DNA of 64,000 bases from positions 434,001 to 498,000 of the forward strand of contig JASANH010001724.1 in the NCBI GenBank assembly GCA_030248295.1. Direction: 5' to 3'. The stretch comes from Mesodorylaimus sp. YZB2_4 (lineage: Eukaryota > Nematoda > Enoplea > Dorylaimida > Dorylaimidae). The translations under genes and the position numbers were made by a program. A model generated the notes under the pieces. It was not told where the DNA came from and did no database searches. It saw nothing but the letters and a program-made list of their open reading frames with translations. Below are positions 44,896 through 57,072 of this stretch, piece by piece. Position 1 is the stretch's first letter. The number at the start of each line of letters is the position of its first letter.

Positions 44896-46314
44896 ACAGT
44901 CTATCTGATTTTCGTCTCGCCAATCTTTTTATGTTATCGCTTGTCTCGCTGTATAAGATCCAAAAGAGCACGCGTTGCTGAGCTGCCAAAAGCTCTCGTC
45001 GAAGCCATGTGTCTTGGGTGATCTTGTGACAATGGGTAGTTTTTCATTGTCACAGAGTAATTCTTGCCAAGGCTGCAGATATAATGGTCCTCTCAGCTAC
45101 AAAAGGCCTGTAATTCGACCTGCAACAATGAGTTGATACACCGATACACTTGCACCGGTTTTTAAAGATGCTGTTTATTTGTATTCACAAGGTTTTCGAT
45201 CCATCAATTTCGTCAGAATCGATGGCTAAATATGGATGCGTGTAGGACGCTAAGTGAAAGATTCTAGGCTGTGAAGTTTACAAGTGAATGCCATTTGCAC
45301 AAATGTTGGAGCAGGAGTCCACATTTTTTCCGCCCTGTAGCTAGCCCTCGAGTTGAATGTGCATAAAAATGTTCAACAAGAAGCCAGTCCGACCGAAGCA
45401 ACAGAGACTTTTCGCTAAATGATCAAAAAGTCTCTGCTGTAGAAATTAATCCACGGCGTATATGATTTTTAGTGGGGATTTTGCATGTGAATCTCGAGAA
45501 TCCGGAACTTGATGATTATACTGTTCTCACTTACAATTTGTGTGGTGAGTCTGAATTAAAGTACAGTATGCCTGCCCCTTCCCCTTTGTATATGTGATAG
45601 GTTTGATGATGTGGTAATACAATACGTGATATTTTCTTCATTTAATAGCAAGATTTATTTTTGTGACTTATCTTCACAGCCGAATCAATCTTACTTGAAT
45701 AGTGCTTGTGAAAATAGAGGGGAAAAAGTAGCGGTCACCACGTGCTAGAAGTTCGCGCCTTTTGAATTTCCCGCCCCACGTGCTGCTTATGACAACATAT
45801 TCTGATTTTTTTGAGGGCTCACAAATCAGTGTACGAAGAGCACAGCAGAATGACACCATGACCGTTTTGTAGAATCACCGCCAGTTTCAGCTCTCGATTA
45901 TGATCTGTTGGAATTTTGACCATTTTCAACCACGTCATGAGTGCGGGTGCGGGCATGCTCAAAGAACACCACCCACCTAATGCACTTGCTGCGCAGAGAT
46001 TTTGGCTGAATCTGGACTGGCTGTGCACGAACACTTGCAAAAACCCCACCGACACTGCTTCGAAAGGGAAACTGGCCAGAAACGGATTCTGGCCCAAACG
46101 GGTTGCTGGCTGAACCAGGATGGGGTCCTGAGAAATAATCCATGATCGAACCTAACAGATTTCTCCCCGAAGACGTTTTTTGAACTGACCATAAGCGGCA
46201 GCGACAAGTTCTGCGATGTCTTATGTCTGTTGTACTGATGTGGTGGTTGACATTTCAGTTATGGACATACAGTTAGTTAAAGTTTATGACTACATGCATC
46301 ATTAGCTATTGTAA
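44896..46314. other. Intergenic
   Basis: No gene seen. Overlapping frames on both strands at 45820-46210 are open, but no protein signature was recognised. Confidence 0.45.
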
Positions 46315-46405
46315 GAAAAATACGCAATACGCAAACTTGTATGCATACTTTGTGGAGTACGCAATTTGCGTATACGCATACGCATTCAAATCAAGTATTT
46401 TTACC
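46315..46405. repeat. Dispersed ACGCA-rich repeat, copy 1
   Basis: ACGCAATTTGCGTATACGCA with ATTCAAATCAAGTATTTTTA; an inverted relative lies at 56178-56245. Confidence 0.6.
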
Positions 46406-47979
46406 AACTGTAGTTGAGGGCATAGTGCCAAAGACGTCACCCCGATTTATATCTTATTTCTTTAGGATCTTCGATTGGGATCCACGCCGATGGTCAGATC
46501 AACTGGTGCTGGTACTGCTCAGCATTATCTCTGGCGTCCCAATGACGGAACAAATAAATGTTACCCAGGCGCCAGTGGACAATGGCGAGTGGGGAAAGTA
46601 TCGATCCTCCTTCCTGCCAGGTTCAACTGAACTAGCTTTTGCAGCTGAACCATGACCAGACGACCGAATCAGGATCGGAATAAATTGCAGCTTTCATGCT
46701 GCCAGTCAGGATGGACTAGACAAGTTGTAGCAAAGCTCAACAGCTCGCTCGATTTTAGTAAAGATCAAGGGACACCCCCGATAACTCCTAGTTTATGATT
46801 GTCCTTTCACTAAAAGGTGTCAGTCAGTGTGAAATGATACAAGGCAGCAGGCTGGCCCTGGTTCGGTTCGGTTCGACCCTAGTTCAATCGGCAGGCTCGG
46901 CGGCGGCATTCGATCTTAGTATCGTGGTAAAAACTGGAATATAATCGATCTTAGTCACCCAACGAACAGTCTTTGGATCGACGCTTGATGATTTAAATAT
47001 TGGTAATTATTTTTCTAGAACCCTTTCAGTAATAAAAATCTTGCTAATTTTGCGAGGTATCTCCCACCAATTTTGTAAAGTGAACGTCCCTTTGGCTTCA
47101 GCCTCCCCCTCCCCCCATCCGCCTCTGTCGACATTCCGCTCACCCCACCCCCCCCCCCTTCCCCCCTAGGGTGGACGTCCTTTATGGATGGCCCCATATT
47201 TTATATCAAATGCAAAGCTGAAGTATTAGACGAGACGGGTGGTCATGCTGAAAGCAAGATGGATAGGGCACATTTTAGGCTGGTCAAACCCCATCTCCCA
47301 GTTAGCATAAACGAGCAGGAGGCATAGAAGTCATAAATTTGGAGGGTACCTCCGACTTTGACGCCCAATATCTCGAGACAGGTGTAAGGTAGAAACTTTC
47401 GATTCGATTCCTTGTTCATTGGTGAACACGCTGATGTGTCGTTGATCAGGAAAGACTGAAAGATCAGTAAGTTATAGCCGATATCACCGGAGCACTTTAA
47501 AATACGTTTTTTGGATAATCCCATAAAAATCGAGTGTGCACCAAAAAAGAAAAGCATCGTTGCATCACTATGATCTCATTCGCACACCTACTAGGTAATA
47601 ATAGGTTTCAGGGATGCGTAAAACATCGGCACTTGCTAATCTTTCGTGTCCAAATATGCATCGTCTTTACGCACAACCTGAAGAACAATTTTTCGTGCTC
47701 TCTTACAATATTTCACAAAATTTCTTGACTTGACAAACGGTCTGACATGGGACACAATATACAGCACGTCGTATTGTAAACTCCAGCACTTTCATCAGTG
47801 CCATGGTATACTTGCGTAACCATACCGCAGTAGCAGTACCACGTCGAAAACGCTTGGTTAGTTTTGCCCTTCCACATAGCTCATTGACCGATAGGGTTTC
47901 ACACACACACACAGTAATCAAAAGTACTTAATTGAATAAAATCACTTTACATGTGTTTACCGAATAGGATACTCTACCA
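46406..47979. other. Intergenic
   Basis: No gene seen. A C-rich tract lies at 47100-47168. Confidence 0.45.
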
Positions 47980-48290
47980 CGTGACAGGTGTCACAGTGCA
48001 GCCCGAGAAGCCATGTCGTACCACGTGGCTACCACCATTTTCCACAATGGAAAACACTTGGAACCACGACAATCCACGCGATTCCACTAAGGTTCCATGG
48101 TGGAATCCACTCGTGGAAACCGCACCGTTCCACGTGGTTTCCAGGAATTCCATCTTGGATCCACATGGCAGGTGTGGAATCCATGTGGAGCCATGTGGAA
48201 GTATCAGGGATCCATGTGGCCAGCATGGATCCACTCGTGGATCCATCATGGCACGCCGTGGAGCATGGAATCTGGGTGCATCTAATTCAC
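47980..48290. repeat. Patch of palindromic CCACGTGG/CCATGTGG words
   Basis: More than a dozen degenerate copies of short palindromic words such as TTCCACGTGG, GTGGAATCCA and GGATCCACTCGTGGATCC, with no fixed period. Several frames on both strands are open simply because of composition. See findings. Confidence 0.7.
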
Positions 48291-48373
48291 ACATGAAAAA
48301 AGAGGTCAGAAAATTTGACTTGGCAACCTAAATATGTATCACATCGGTCGAACATTACAGAAAGCCTGTCTTA

Positions 48374-48905
48374 AAGCGGCCGCAGTGGTGCAGCGGCTAA
48401 GCATGTCTCTCCGTGGACCACCGCATGGCAGAATTGCCAAAACTTAAACTCATGGCGGAGATCAAAACACTTGTCAGCTGGATACAGGTGAGCTAGGCAT
48501 TATCTAACGGAGCCAGTGACATCAGTACGTCAAAACCAAAATTCAGAGTAGGTTTGATGAATAATAACAAGAGCAAGTGGCTGTACTCGTCCCAGGTTCG
48601 ATCCCCGGCGATGGAAGTCGGTTTGCGAGCCATAAACCCTCGCTGACCTTGCATGCCAGGCCGTGGGTGACTTACCTGGTGCTCCGAATGGAGAGACGAA
48701 ATCCGAACGAGGAGACAGTCTTCACCGACAGGGTTCACAGCCCACCCGCCACTGTCCGAGTAAGTCGGTGTCGAGTCCAGGATGCCCTCGAGTGAAATCA
48801 CGCAGAGGGAAGCTGCTGCGTGAGCAGGTCGCCTCACGGCCTCGCTCATCGTCATAACTGTTGACTGGCTATAGGCAAAACGGGTTGAAAGTCCCTTGAG
48901 GGGAC
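48374..48905 (+). mobile_element. tRNA-derived SINE (family 2) interrupted by lectin-gene sequence
   Basis: The tRNA-like head GCGGCCGCAGTGGTGCAGCG is cut at about 48415 and resumes at about 48572 with GTGGCTGTACTCGTCCCAGG and the B box GGTTCGATCCCCGGC. The SINE body follows (GGTTTGCGAGCCATAAACCC, CCAGGCCGTGG, CGACAGGGTTCACAGCCCAC). Copies without the insert lie inverted at 61970-62265 and 61500-61620. The internal 156 bp is homologous to 43914-44092 of the lectin gene. Confidence 0.75.
48416..48571 (+). pseudogene. Lectin exon 2/intron 2 fragment inside the SINE
   Basis: Matches lectin exon 2 (CCGCATGGCAGAATTGCCAA, CACTTGTCAGCTGGATACAG), its GTGAGC donor and about 85 bp of intron (GGAGCCAGTGACA, GAGTAGGTT, AATAATAACAAG). 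Some 27 bp of the exon are missing. It cannot encode a lectin by itself. Confidence 0.8.
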
Positions 48906-49387
48906 CCACAAAAATAAAAAAATGAACAAAATTGCGATTCTCGCCAGTGGCAGAACCATACTGCACGTGGCGAATTTTCTCGACATACCGGCGAAATGGA
49001 CTCGTTTCCGAAAATTAGGTGGTGACTGGAGATTCGGGCGGGACGATGTACGCGGGTCTTGACTCAATTACCCACCTTCACTTCACTTCGCAGTACCATT
49101 TGGTCTTCATTGTACCTATGAGCTGCGGCTTAGAAAAAAAAGTTAGCGAGTCTTTACGGGTTGGAAATCACCTCCGTCATCAGGGTTAGACCCTGGCAGA
49201 GCCCAGCCGCACTCTATCTTGTTACACAACTAGACAAGCGCCAAAATGCTGACACCACGTCCGCAAAATCAGCAATAAGTGTCATGCAAATGGTTCCTTC
49301 GCGATGGTGTGAGTGCGATGTAATTTGATTTACAGCGAGATAGATAACATTGAATACACACTATGCTAAACAACATTCACTTTTCAA
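48906..49387. other. Intergenic
   Basis: No gene seen between the SINE and the transporter gene. Confidence 0.45.
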
Positions 49388-50904
49388 TCATAACTCACGG
49401 TCATTAGCCGCGGGCAATGGTTCTTGTTGCAAAGCATCGTCTTTATACCCAAATCCATGCATAATCTCAACAATACTCTTGCCCTTAGTTTCTGGAAAGC
49501 AGTAGCAAGCAATCATTGAAAATATGCACAGTGGCGCAATGTACATGAAGAAGCTGTAGGCCCCAATAAGCCCGTGTAGAGGCAAAAAAGCTAATCTTGC
49601 CGCCATGGCCAACAGTAAATTTGCCGCATTAATCAATGCCAAAGCGGTGGAACGTGCATTTTGTGGCATTACCTCAGAAGTAATCGTCCATTGCAAAACT
49701 GCTGGCCCAACGCCAAAAAAGAAGATCCATACAAATTGCGTAATCACGCACAGATATCCGAACCAAACATGACCATACTTGGCATACAATAGCGTCAGGA
49801 CCATGAACAGTGTATTCGTTAAGGCGAGACCAACTGTGGTCACCAGAAGTAAGGGACGTCTTCCAACACGATCCACCATGCAACTAGAAACCAGAGCTGC
49901 AATGAATGCCTGGCACGATACTCCAATAGTCGCATATCTGGCCGCAGTTTCTGTAAATCCCACGTCCATGAAAAGACGAGTGGAAAAGAAATCAATAATT
50001 TCAATTCCACTAAAGGTGCTAATAAACCAAACGATGGCACCCAAAAACAGAGCCCGCCTAAGGTACGGTTGGTAAATCAGTTCTGTGAGGGTTACTCTGC
50101 TTTTCTGGCTCGAAATTTCTTGAATAATATCTTCTAGACTCTCTTCAGGTTTTGTGTGCCGAAAATAAAAAAGAGACTTGCGTGCTTGTTTTAGATGGCC
50201 TAAAAAATTACGAATTCGAATTAGAAGAAACAGAATTCTATCCTAAACTCACCTCTAGCCGCTAGATATTTTGGAGATTCAGGCAAGAATGGCAATCCTA
50301 CCCATAAAATTATAATTAACATAGTTTCCGTCACGTAGACATACGGCCACAATTCATCAGTGCCAAACATTTCAGGCAATGTCATCACAGCCCCAGCAAT
50401 CAGACCAAGTTCAACGAACACGCCCGTAATGCCACCACAGAGACCACGCAATTGCTTCGGGCTGCATTCACTCAAATACATGGTTTGCAAACCCACCGTC
50501 CATCCATCGCCAAGTCCCATCAAAAATCTCGCGAATGCAAACAGCTCAAATGAATTAGCCCATTTTGATGACCCTTCCAAAATGAACGACGCTCCTAGTA
50601 CGCCTGTGCTCAAGAATAAACCTTTTCTTCTTCCTAATTTTTCCGCAATAACCACCAAAAACGGCGCCCCAAGGAAATCACTCAATATGGATAAACTGAG
50701 AGTCACACTCCAAATCACTCGATACGTTTGATCATCTAAGACAGAACTAAAATGAGCGAAGTAAGAAGCATTGAGAAAACGTCTAAACACAGTTTCACTT
50801 GGATTAACACTCGTTAGCTGATATCCAAAATGAAATGTTCCACCAAAACTAATCAAAATCGATATCAATATCATTCGACATTTCCCATTTTCTTTATCCA
50901 TCAT
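49388..50904 (-). CDS. GLUT-like MFS transporter A, two exons
   Basis: Exons 50253-50904 and 49388-50199 (reverse strand) join in phase through a 53-nt GT-AG intron to 487 aa with 12 predicted TM segments. Family motifs are visible: GYQLTSVNPSE in TM1, LGRRKG after TM2, RFLMGLGDGW in TM4, SECSPKQLRG, LPESPKYL before the central loop, DRVGRRPLLLV in the second half, PQNAR, and PETKGKSI at the end. Helix 7 reads STFSGIEII where sugar transporters usually have QQxSGxNxx, and helix 10 reads GVGPAVLQW instead of GPGPIPW. The fold is secure but glucose as substrate is not. A closely related gene (53657-55299) lies in tandem with a dead third copy between. The start is the first ATG of an ATG-ATG pair. 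Confidence 0.87.
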
Positions 50905-51281
50905 CACACAAAAATATACGCTTGCGAGGACAGCCGCATGCTTGCGTCACATATTCTTTCAAAAACAAGTATAAACATCAGAGACGTGCATGCGGTGTTG
51001 ATGTTGCCGTCTGCTGGAAAATAACTAGTTTGCTTGTTTCATACAAGATCCGGGATACTAATCGATAAGAGCCATTTCCTTGCCAAGTTTATGCTAGATG
51101 TTCTCAAAGAATGCTTAGGACTCAACGCAGAATAATACGAGTCGTACGTAACGTGTTGGATAGCATTGCACAGAAAAAAACAACGCATCATCCTTTTGCA
51201 CTGTAGATGGTAGAAGTGCAATCGACGGTATTTTCCTCGCTTTGTTGCTCATAGAGCGCAGGTGCAATCATGCATTTTGTT
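50905..51281. other. Intergenic
   Basis: Upstream region of transporter A; no clear TATA or other site recognised. Confidence 0.4.
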
Positions 51282-51530
51282 CTAACATTTACAGGATTCT
51301 CTTCGAAATCCTGCAAGATGTGAGCAGCTCTTTGGTTCTTGGTTTAAGGGAAAAAACATAAGAGCAGCTCGCACAACAAGGGGTATAACATGGAGCAGAA
51401 AGCTGTAGCCGCCATTGACTCCATTTGAGAAAAGGAAAGACACTTTGTTCGCTGCAGCTAAAAAATTATAAAAGAATTTCAGAAGGCGAGGTGTCGATTG
51501 GGCGTTCTGGCATGACCGTCGACCGTAAGT
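51282..51530 (-). pseudogene. Fragment of a third MFS transporter copy
   Basis: The reverse strand reads FLAAANKVSFLFSNGVNGGYSFLLHVIPLVV, matching ATANQVSFLPLNGVIGGYSFLIYVVPLAV of transporter B, followed by a shifted relative of the PETK tail. Only TM10-TM12 remain. It shows that the tandem array once had at least three units. Confidence 0.85.
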
Positions 51531-52433
51531 AAGTGGGCTTTGGAGGTTGAAGCAGTAAATTAGTGAAAATGCGGACACCCCAGAAATTGCAAAAAGGATG
51601 GGTAGAAAACGACTTGTACAAAAAAGGGGGTAGACTGTGAAAAAAACATAAGATGAAAGAAAACGGATTGTACTTTATCCTTACTTATGAGCAAGGGGAA
51701 TGATTAGACTGAGGGGCTAGAAGTAGGAATTGAACTGAAGGTCATGAACAAATGCGGGAAATCCAGGCCTGACAAAAAGCAGCTCCCTACTGGAACTAGC
51801 CCGCCTTATCTTGCTGTCACTAACTTAAGTGTCATTGATAGCAAAAAATAGCAAGGAAGACCACAGTTTGTTTACAGAAAATCAAAAATGCGAGCTGAAA
51901 ACTGATCTCGCCACTAATTTACTCTGCCACATCGGCTGTAATCCCTTGGAACTACGATAAGGCTAGTATTTCGAAAGGATATGGGACGAGGGAAATCAAT
52001 AAGGGGATATATGCCAGGACTCACGACACAAATTTCAAAAGAATTTTCTGAAAATGTTTTTGCATTTAGCAAAAAGCATTTATTCTTATGACCCTGACAC
52101 AGAAAAGTGGTTTCTTTCTGTAAGAGAAACAACTACTGAGTGGAAAACAAAAGGAAAAATTAATCAGGATCCCTCAAGCGGCATGGCATGATCGCCCCCC
52201 ACAACTTGCCGCCATGCAACTGGCCCCCGGCCACATCTTCCCCACACCCAAATCATTTTAGGTCAGCATTTAGCCTGAGGTCAGCAAATTATCAAGCGAC
52301 AAAAGCGGGCTATGATGGGGGGGGGGGGGGGGCGGGCGATTGCCAAATGCCCATTTTGGTTGCAAATCTATTGATTGGCGCCAAACTTTTTCGAAAAGGC
52401 TGCGAGCTTAAAGAACCTTACAGAGAAAAACAA
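51531..52433. other. Intergenic
   Basis: No gene seen; a G-run of about 14 at 52318-52331. Confidence 0.45.
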
Positions 52434-52670
52434 AAGCTGGTACGTGAAAATCACGTTTTCGTGCTCTCGAAAAAGACGAAAACTGAGCTCAACGGAATAT
52501 GGGTTTGTGAAAAGCGGTCTAGCTGCAAGGGTCGAGTTTGGACGGATGGAGTCGATGGAGAAGTGGCCAAGACCGCCGCTGAACACAATCATCCTGCCGC
52601 GTCCAGAGACACTGCGAAGTTTGGAGGAAGTCGAAGCGAGCAACGACCACTTGTAAATTGTCACTCATGA
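52434..52670 (+). pseudogene. FLYWCH zinc-finger fragment
   Basis: LVRENHVFVLSKKTKTELNG then IWVCEKRSSCKGRVWTDG and AEHNHPAA show the FLYWCH spacing of W.C...C......HxH. The frame stops soon after, and no MULE domain is recognisable downstream, though other frames stay partly open to 52830. Probably a MULE remnant. Confidence 0.65.
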
Positions 52671-53656
52671 AAACGTCACTCCGCCCTTCCCAGGAAAGAT
52701 TCCTTTCGAAATGCCTGAAACAGTGCTGACACACCTGCTTTGCCAAAAAATGCCAAATAGTTATTTCCGCAGCATATCAGGAAATCACGGTAAATGGCTA
52801 GAATTAGCGTTTTTTTATGTGTGATTCTGGTTACGAACAGCTCTCACGATCAGACATTCAATTTGTTTGATAGCCAGAATACGCAATGCACGAAATTCAA
52901 GCTCACGATCAGACCAGCTTGGATGACTTGTTCTAGCCCTTGATGCAGCATGCCGCCTTGTTGCGGAATCTTTCAGCGTCGAACGACCTCGACATTTCAT
53001 GGTGTACAGATTACAACATTGCTATGCCACCAGCCTTTGCCTACTTTTTCCAAACATTACCAAAGATATGCAGAAAGTAATTGGCCAGGGTTGCTTTGGG
53101 TTTTCTGTACTTTGCCCCACTGCCTGTTGACAGAAACTTTTTCTGAGGTGTTCATATGACGTTCTAGGGAAGGAGTGAGAGTGATTTAAACAGTATGAGT
53201 TTTTTGCTGGAGCAGCGCAACCACTGGAACATAAGGCGTCAGCAGTGGCGCGGTGTTTGGACGTTTCCATGCTGCTTTCTAGCGAGTAGCTAGACATAGG
53301 CTTAATCCTCAGCGAGGTGCTCCAGGGCCGCGGGGCGTCACTAAACCGCCTCCTTATAAAGTCCGTGTGCTAGCTGGCTAAGCTCAAAAACGGGATCCGC
53401 TCGAATGGGCCGCAATTTTTTCAAGATGTTTCCCATGTTCATGTACTTTCAGACATAGAGCGCCTGCAAGAGTTTGACCTTGCTGAAAGGTTGCCATGGC
53501 TATAACCCATGGTCTAGAGCACCGTTCCAGAGCAACAAAACTGATGGACATTTCATTCGCACATGAGTACTTGAATATCTTAAAAACGATACTAACAAAA
53601 TGGCAATAGTATGAAGCAACAGATTGTTGAATCACTCTTGCCCTTCATGAAATATA
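52671..53656. other. Intergenic
   Basis: No gene supported. Reverse-strand frames at 52815-53000 and 53022-53297 are open but show no domain. Confidence 0.4.
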
Positions 53657-55299
53657 TCAATCTACAGAACTTCGCTCGTCCTCACAGATTGCAGATGGAG
53701 TGGGAACAATCGTGCTTTTTCTTCTTGGACATCGCGCAGGGCTGCTTTTGAAGTCCTGCACGATGTGGGCCGTGCTCCGGTTCTTTGTTTCAGGAAAATA
53801 GAAAAAGATGAGGACAGTCAGCACGGCGAGGGGTACGACATAGATCAAAAAACTGTACCCACCAATGACTCCATTCAAGGGGAGGAAAGACACTTGGTTA
53901 GCCGTGGCTAAAAGAATAATAAAAGAATTACAGAAGGCGATAGCTTTCGATCGGGCGTTCTGAGGCATCACTTCCGACATGACAGTCCACTGCAGCACGG
54001 CTGGCCCCACTCCATACAAGAATATCAGGGCAAACTGGACAATCACGCCGACGTACCCGAGCCAGACAAGTTTGAATTTGGAGTAGAGGACGGTAAAAGT
54101 CATGAATAGCACGTTTGTAACGAATAGGCCAGCAGATGTGACCAAAATTAGCGGACGTCGGCCCACATGGTCCACGATGAAACTGGAGAGGAATGCTGCC
54201 ATTAAGGACTGGCAGGATAGTCCAATAGTGATATAACGTGCCGCCGAGAAACTCAGTCCAACATCGGTCAGAAGGTGGGTGGAAAAAAAATCGATTGTAA
54301 TATTTCCACTGACAATCCCAACAAGCCAGACCGCAGACCCGATCAGGAAACCACGGCGCAAGTGAGGCTCTCGGAGAATATCTCGCACACTCGGATGCTC
54401 TGACTGGTGAGACACCTCATCGGTGATGTGTTTCAGGCTTTCATCCACATTCGAGTGTTGGAAAAATTTCAGTGATTCTATGGCTTTATCTTTGTGGCCT
54501 GGAACGGAAAATGGAGTAAGGATGTGGTGAATTTTCAAAAAGATATATAAATCCTCTAAAGCGTGGAATGTCTTGCAGTACATGCCACTCTCAGACCATG
54601 CTTCGTAAGCCAAACTCATTCTGAAAGCCAAATCGGTTTTCTCTAACGTTCACCTCTTGCCACAAGATATTTCGGCGATTCGTGAATAAAAATTAACGCA
54701 ATCCACGTGATCAATGTTGGTGCACACTCGACCAGGAAAAGATATGGCCATAAGTGCCTCGTCCCGAACACTTCAGGGAGGGACATGACTGCACCAAGGA
54801 TTAAACCCAATTCCACAAATACCTCAGTCACACCTCCGCACATGCCCCGCCATTCATTGGGGCTGATTTCACTGAAAAACATGGCCTGGATATCGATGGC
54901 CCAACCCTGCGCAACCCCTCGAATAAATCGTCCCACACCAAACACCTCGAAAGAGTTCAGCCACTTCGAGGATGCCTCTATGATGTAGGCCACGAGGAGC
55001 AGCAAAGTAGACAAGTACAAACCCCTCTTACGGCCAAGGCGCTCCGAAATGGTCACCAAAAGTATTACGGCTACAAAATCACCAAATAAGACGAGTCCAG
55101 TCAAAAATCCCCAAATAATACGATTCGCATTTTCATCCAGTTCGTGGCCATAATGGCTGAAAAATGACTGATTGACGAAAGAATGAAACACATCCTCGCT
55201 CGGATTGACACTGGTGGCCTGATAACCGAAATGCAAACTTCCGCTGATAGCGATCGAGGTTGTAATTAACAATAAATGCCATCGACCTTTCATCGCCAT
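53657..55299 (-). CDS. GLUT-like MFS transporter B, two exons
   Basis: Exons 54654-55299 and 53657-54498 (reverse strand) join in phase through a 155-nt intron at the same codon as in transporter A, giving 495 aa. ATG 55299 was chosen; the longer frame would require a non-ATG start. Motifs: GYQATSVNPSE, LGRKRG, SEISPNEWRGMCGG, HESPKYLVARG at the exon junction, DHVGRRPLILV, YGVGPAVLQWTVMSEVMPQNAR and PETKNRST. Helix 7 shows SGNITID in place of the sugar-type QQxSG. The C-terminal tail is basic and Ser-rich (CPRRKSTIVPTPS). It is a tandem paralogue of transporter A in the same orientation, so the two share origin and perhaps substrate. Confidence 0.87.
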
Positions 55300-56368
55300 T
55301 TTGTCGATGTAAAATAATTCGGAATATTTTAAATTCAAAAAACTGATTCAAAAATTTTAAATATAAGAGATGACAAATGGATTTTCCAACAACTTTGTAT
55401 TCTCACTCTTTCTTGAGACACGAAATTAAGAAGGCTCGATTACTGACTTAGCCATCCAACGATTCATCAGCAGATCCCGTGCAGGCGAGTGTTTTGAATT
55501 TTCGACTGGACAACAACAGTGTGCACGGCATAGGGAGCATTGACACACCTGATGTACCAAGTGCTCGAGTCCAGTTTTTGGCGTTGATCGATTACGCGCG
55601 AAAATGAAGTCTGAGACATTTATCAATAGGATGGCTGAACCTGATATTCAAAATAGCTAGCTCCTTTTGTCTTTTCATAAAGAAAACGGATAAATACTTT
55701 TTGACATTCGTCTTCGGTACATATTTCCTTGTGTTAGAACCGCACGTGTGAGAATGACCGGTTCAAATACTAAACAACAACTTGAACCTGTGAAGTCTGT
55801 TCTTCAGGGGCCTGTTTTCCATGCTTTGCCAATTTACGAGTATCGTCAGCTGACTTTTAAGCAATTTTTTATTTTGGTTTTCTAGCTTGAGCCCACTCGG
55901 GCGGGTCCCGTTTTTTCACCTCCACTAATCCTGATGGGAAAGATATTTTTCTTGACAAGGTCAGGATGAAAAGTTAGGACAGTTTTTTTAGCTTCAGCTA
56001 GCAGCCCGACTGTGTGCGCACTATGGCCTCACAGTCGGCCGTCTCGATTTCATACTGCGATATAGGCCATGGGTGAGGCAAGACTCAAAGTGAACCCTCT
56101 AGCTAGCCAGGCTAGACGGGTTATTCTTCAAGACTGCTCTAGTCTCCACATCGCGAGCGAGTATCGTGCAAGGTTGGCAAAAATACTTGATTTAAATGCG
56201 TATTCGCATTGCGTAACTCGTAAATTGCGGAATTGCGGCAGGGTTTTTCGTTGGTCAGGCCATACGTGCGACTGCACGCAACCTTCGTCAGCATGTGAAA
56301 CAGAGTGCTGTTAGAGCATGAGGGACCATCCGAATTTGAGTGAGCTGTCAGCTTTTCTCTATTCGTAA
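55300..56368. other. Intergenic
   Basis: No gene seen; 56178-56245 is the inverted relative of the repeat at 46315. Confidence 0.45.
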
Positions 56369-56437
56369 CACCGATAGCTCAGTGGTACGACATCGGGATC
56401 GCAAGCTCGCTTGCGGGATCGAATCCTGGTGGGCGTG
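56369..56437 (+). mobile_element. tRNA-like SINE head (family 3)
   Basis: CACCGATAGCTCAGTGGTAC (box A), then GGGATCGAATCCTGGTG (box B), with the 5' and 3' ends able to pair as an acceptor stem. The anticodon arm is not regular, so a SINE head or tRNA pseudogene is preferred over a working tRNA. Its body may extend to about 56570. Confidence 0.55.
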
Positions 56438-57072
56438 GTACATTTGCACTGAGCGGCGTCAATAACGCGGATATTTCCGGGGTCGCTTGTTTAGGGTTCC
56501 AGCCTTGAAGCGGTCCCTTCTAGCTACGACAGGGCCTCTCCCTGTAAAGCTTAGTGGGTTATATTATCACGTATAAGTCTTTTGTTCATTTTTGAACTTC
56601 ATGTACCGAACATATTAGGAAACCTTGCGGTTCGACTGGACATGGGTGGAAAACTGGCGGGTTTCTGTACTTATTGGAGAATTCTATCGCAGCAAATATT
56701 CGATTCCTGATGGTTGTTCTCTCATTTTACATGTGCTCATGAATTCTGATGGCGATGCTATGAGGTCAAGCTCGGGCATGGTCAAAATCCAGCCCCTCCT
56801 AGCGCCAAGAAGCACAGTTCAGATTACAGTGCAGTTCGACTCGCTTCGTGTATAATCTGTCGATTAACCGCGGGATGCGCTAACGGGAACGCGAGCATGA
56901 ACATGTGTCAACACATTTTTTATTCAAGTGAGATATTCAGATTCAGGTGCTTATGCAATATACAGTACGAGACATACAGTATGTAGAATGATAAAAATTA
57001 GCACAATCTACTACACTTTGATTCGAAATTATTACCTACTTCATGTAATCACTAAATACACAGAGCGGTCAG
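56438..57072. other. Probable SINE body, then intergenic
   Basis: No gene seen. Confidence 0.4.

Noticed and set aside
45820-46210. Frames on both strands around 45898-46207
   Set aside because: No recognisable domain; no consistent exon structure.
47951-48331. Long overlapping frames on both strands
   Set aside because: Explained by the palindromic short-repeat composition; the peptides are low-complexity Trp/His/Ser/Gly repeats.
52815-53297. Two adjacent reverse-strand frames that might be exons
   Set aside because: The junction phase and splice sites could not be made consistent and neither peptide has a known motif.
56369-56437. Functional tRNA gene
   Set aside because: Boxes A and B are present but the anticodon arm does not fold properly and a SINE-like body follows.
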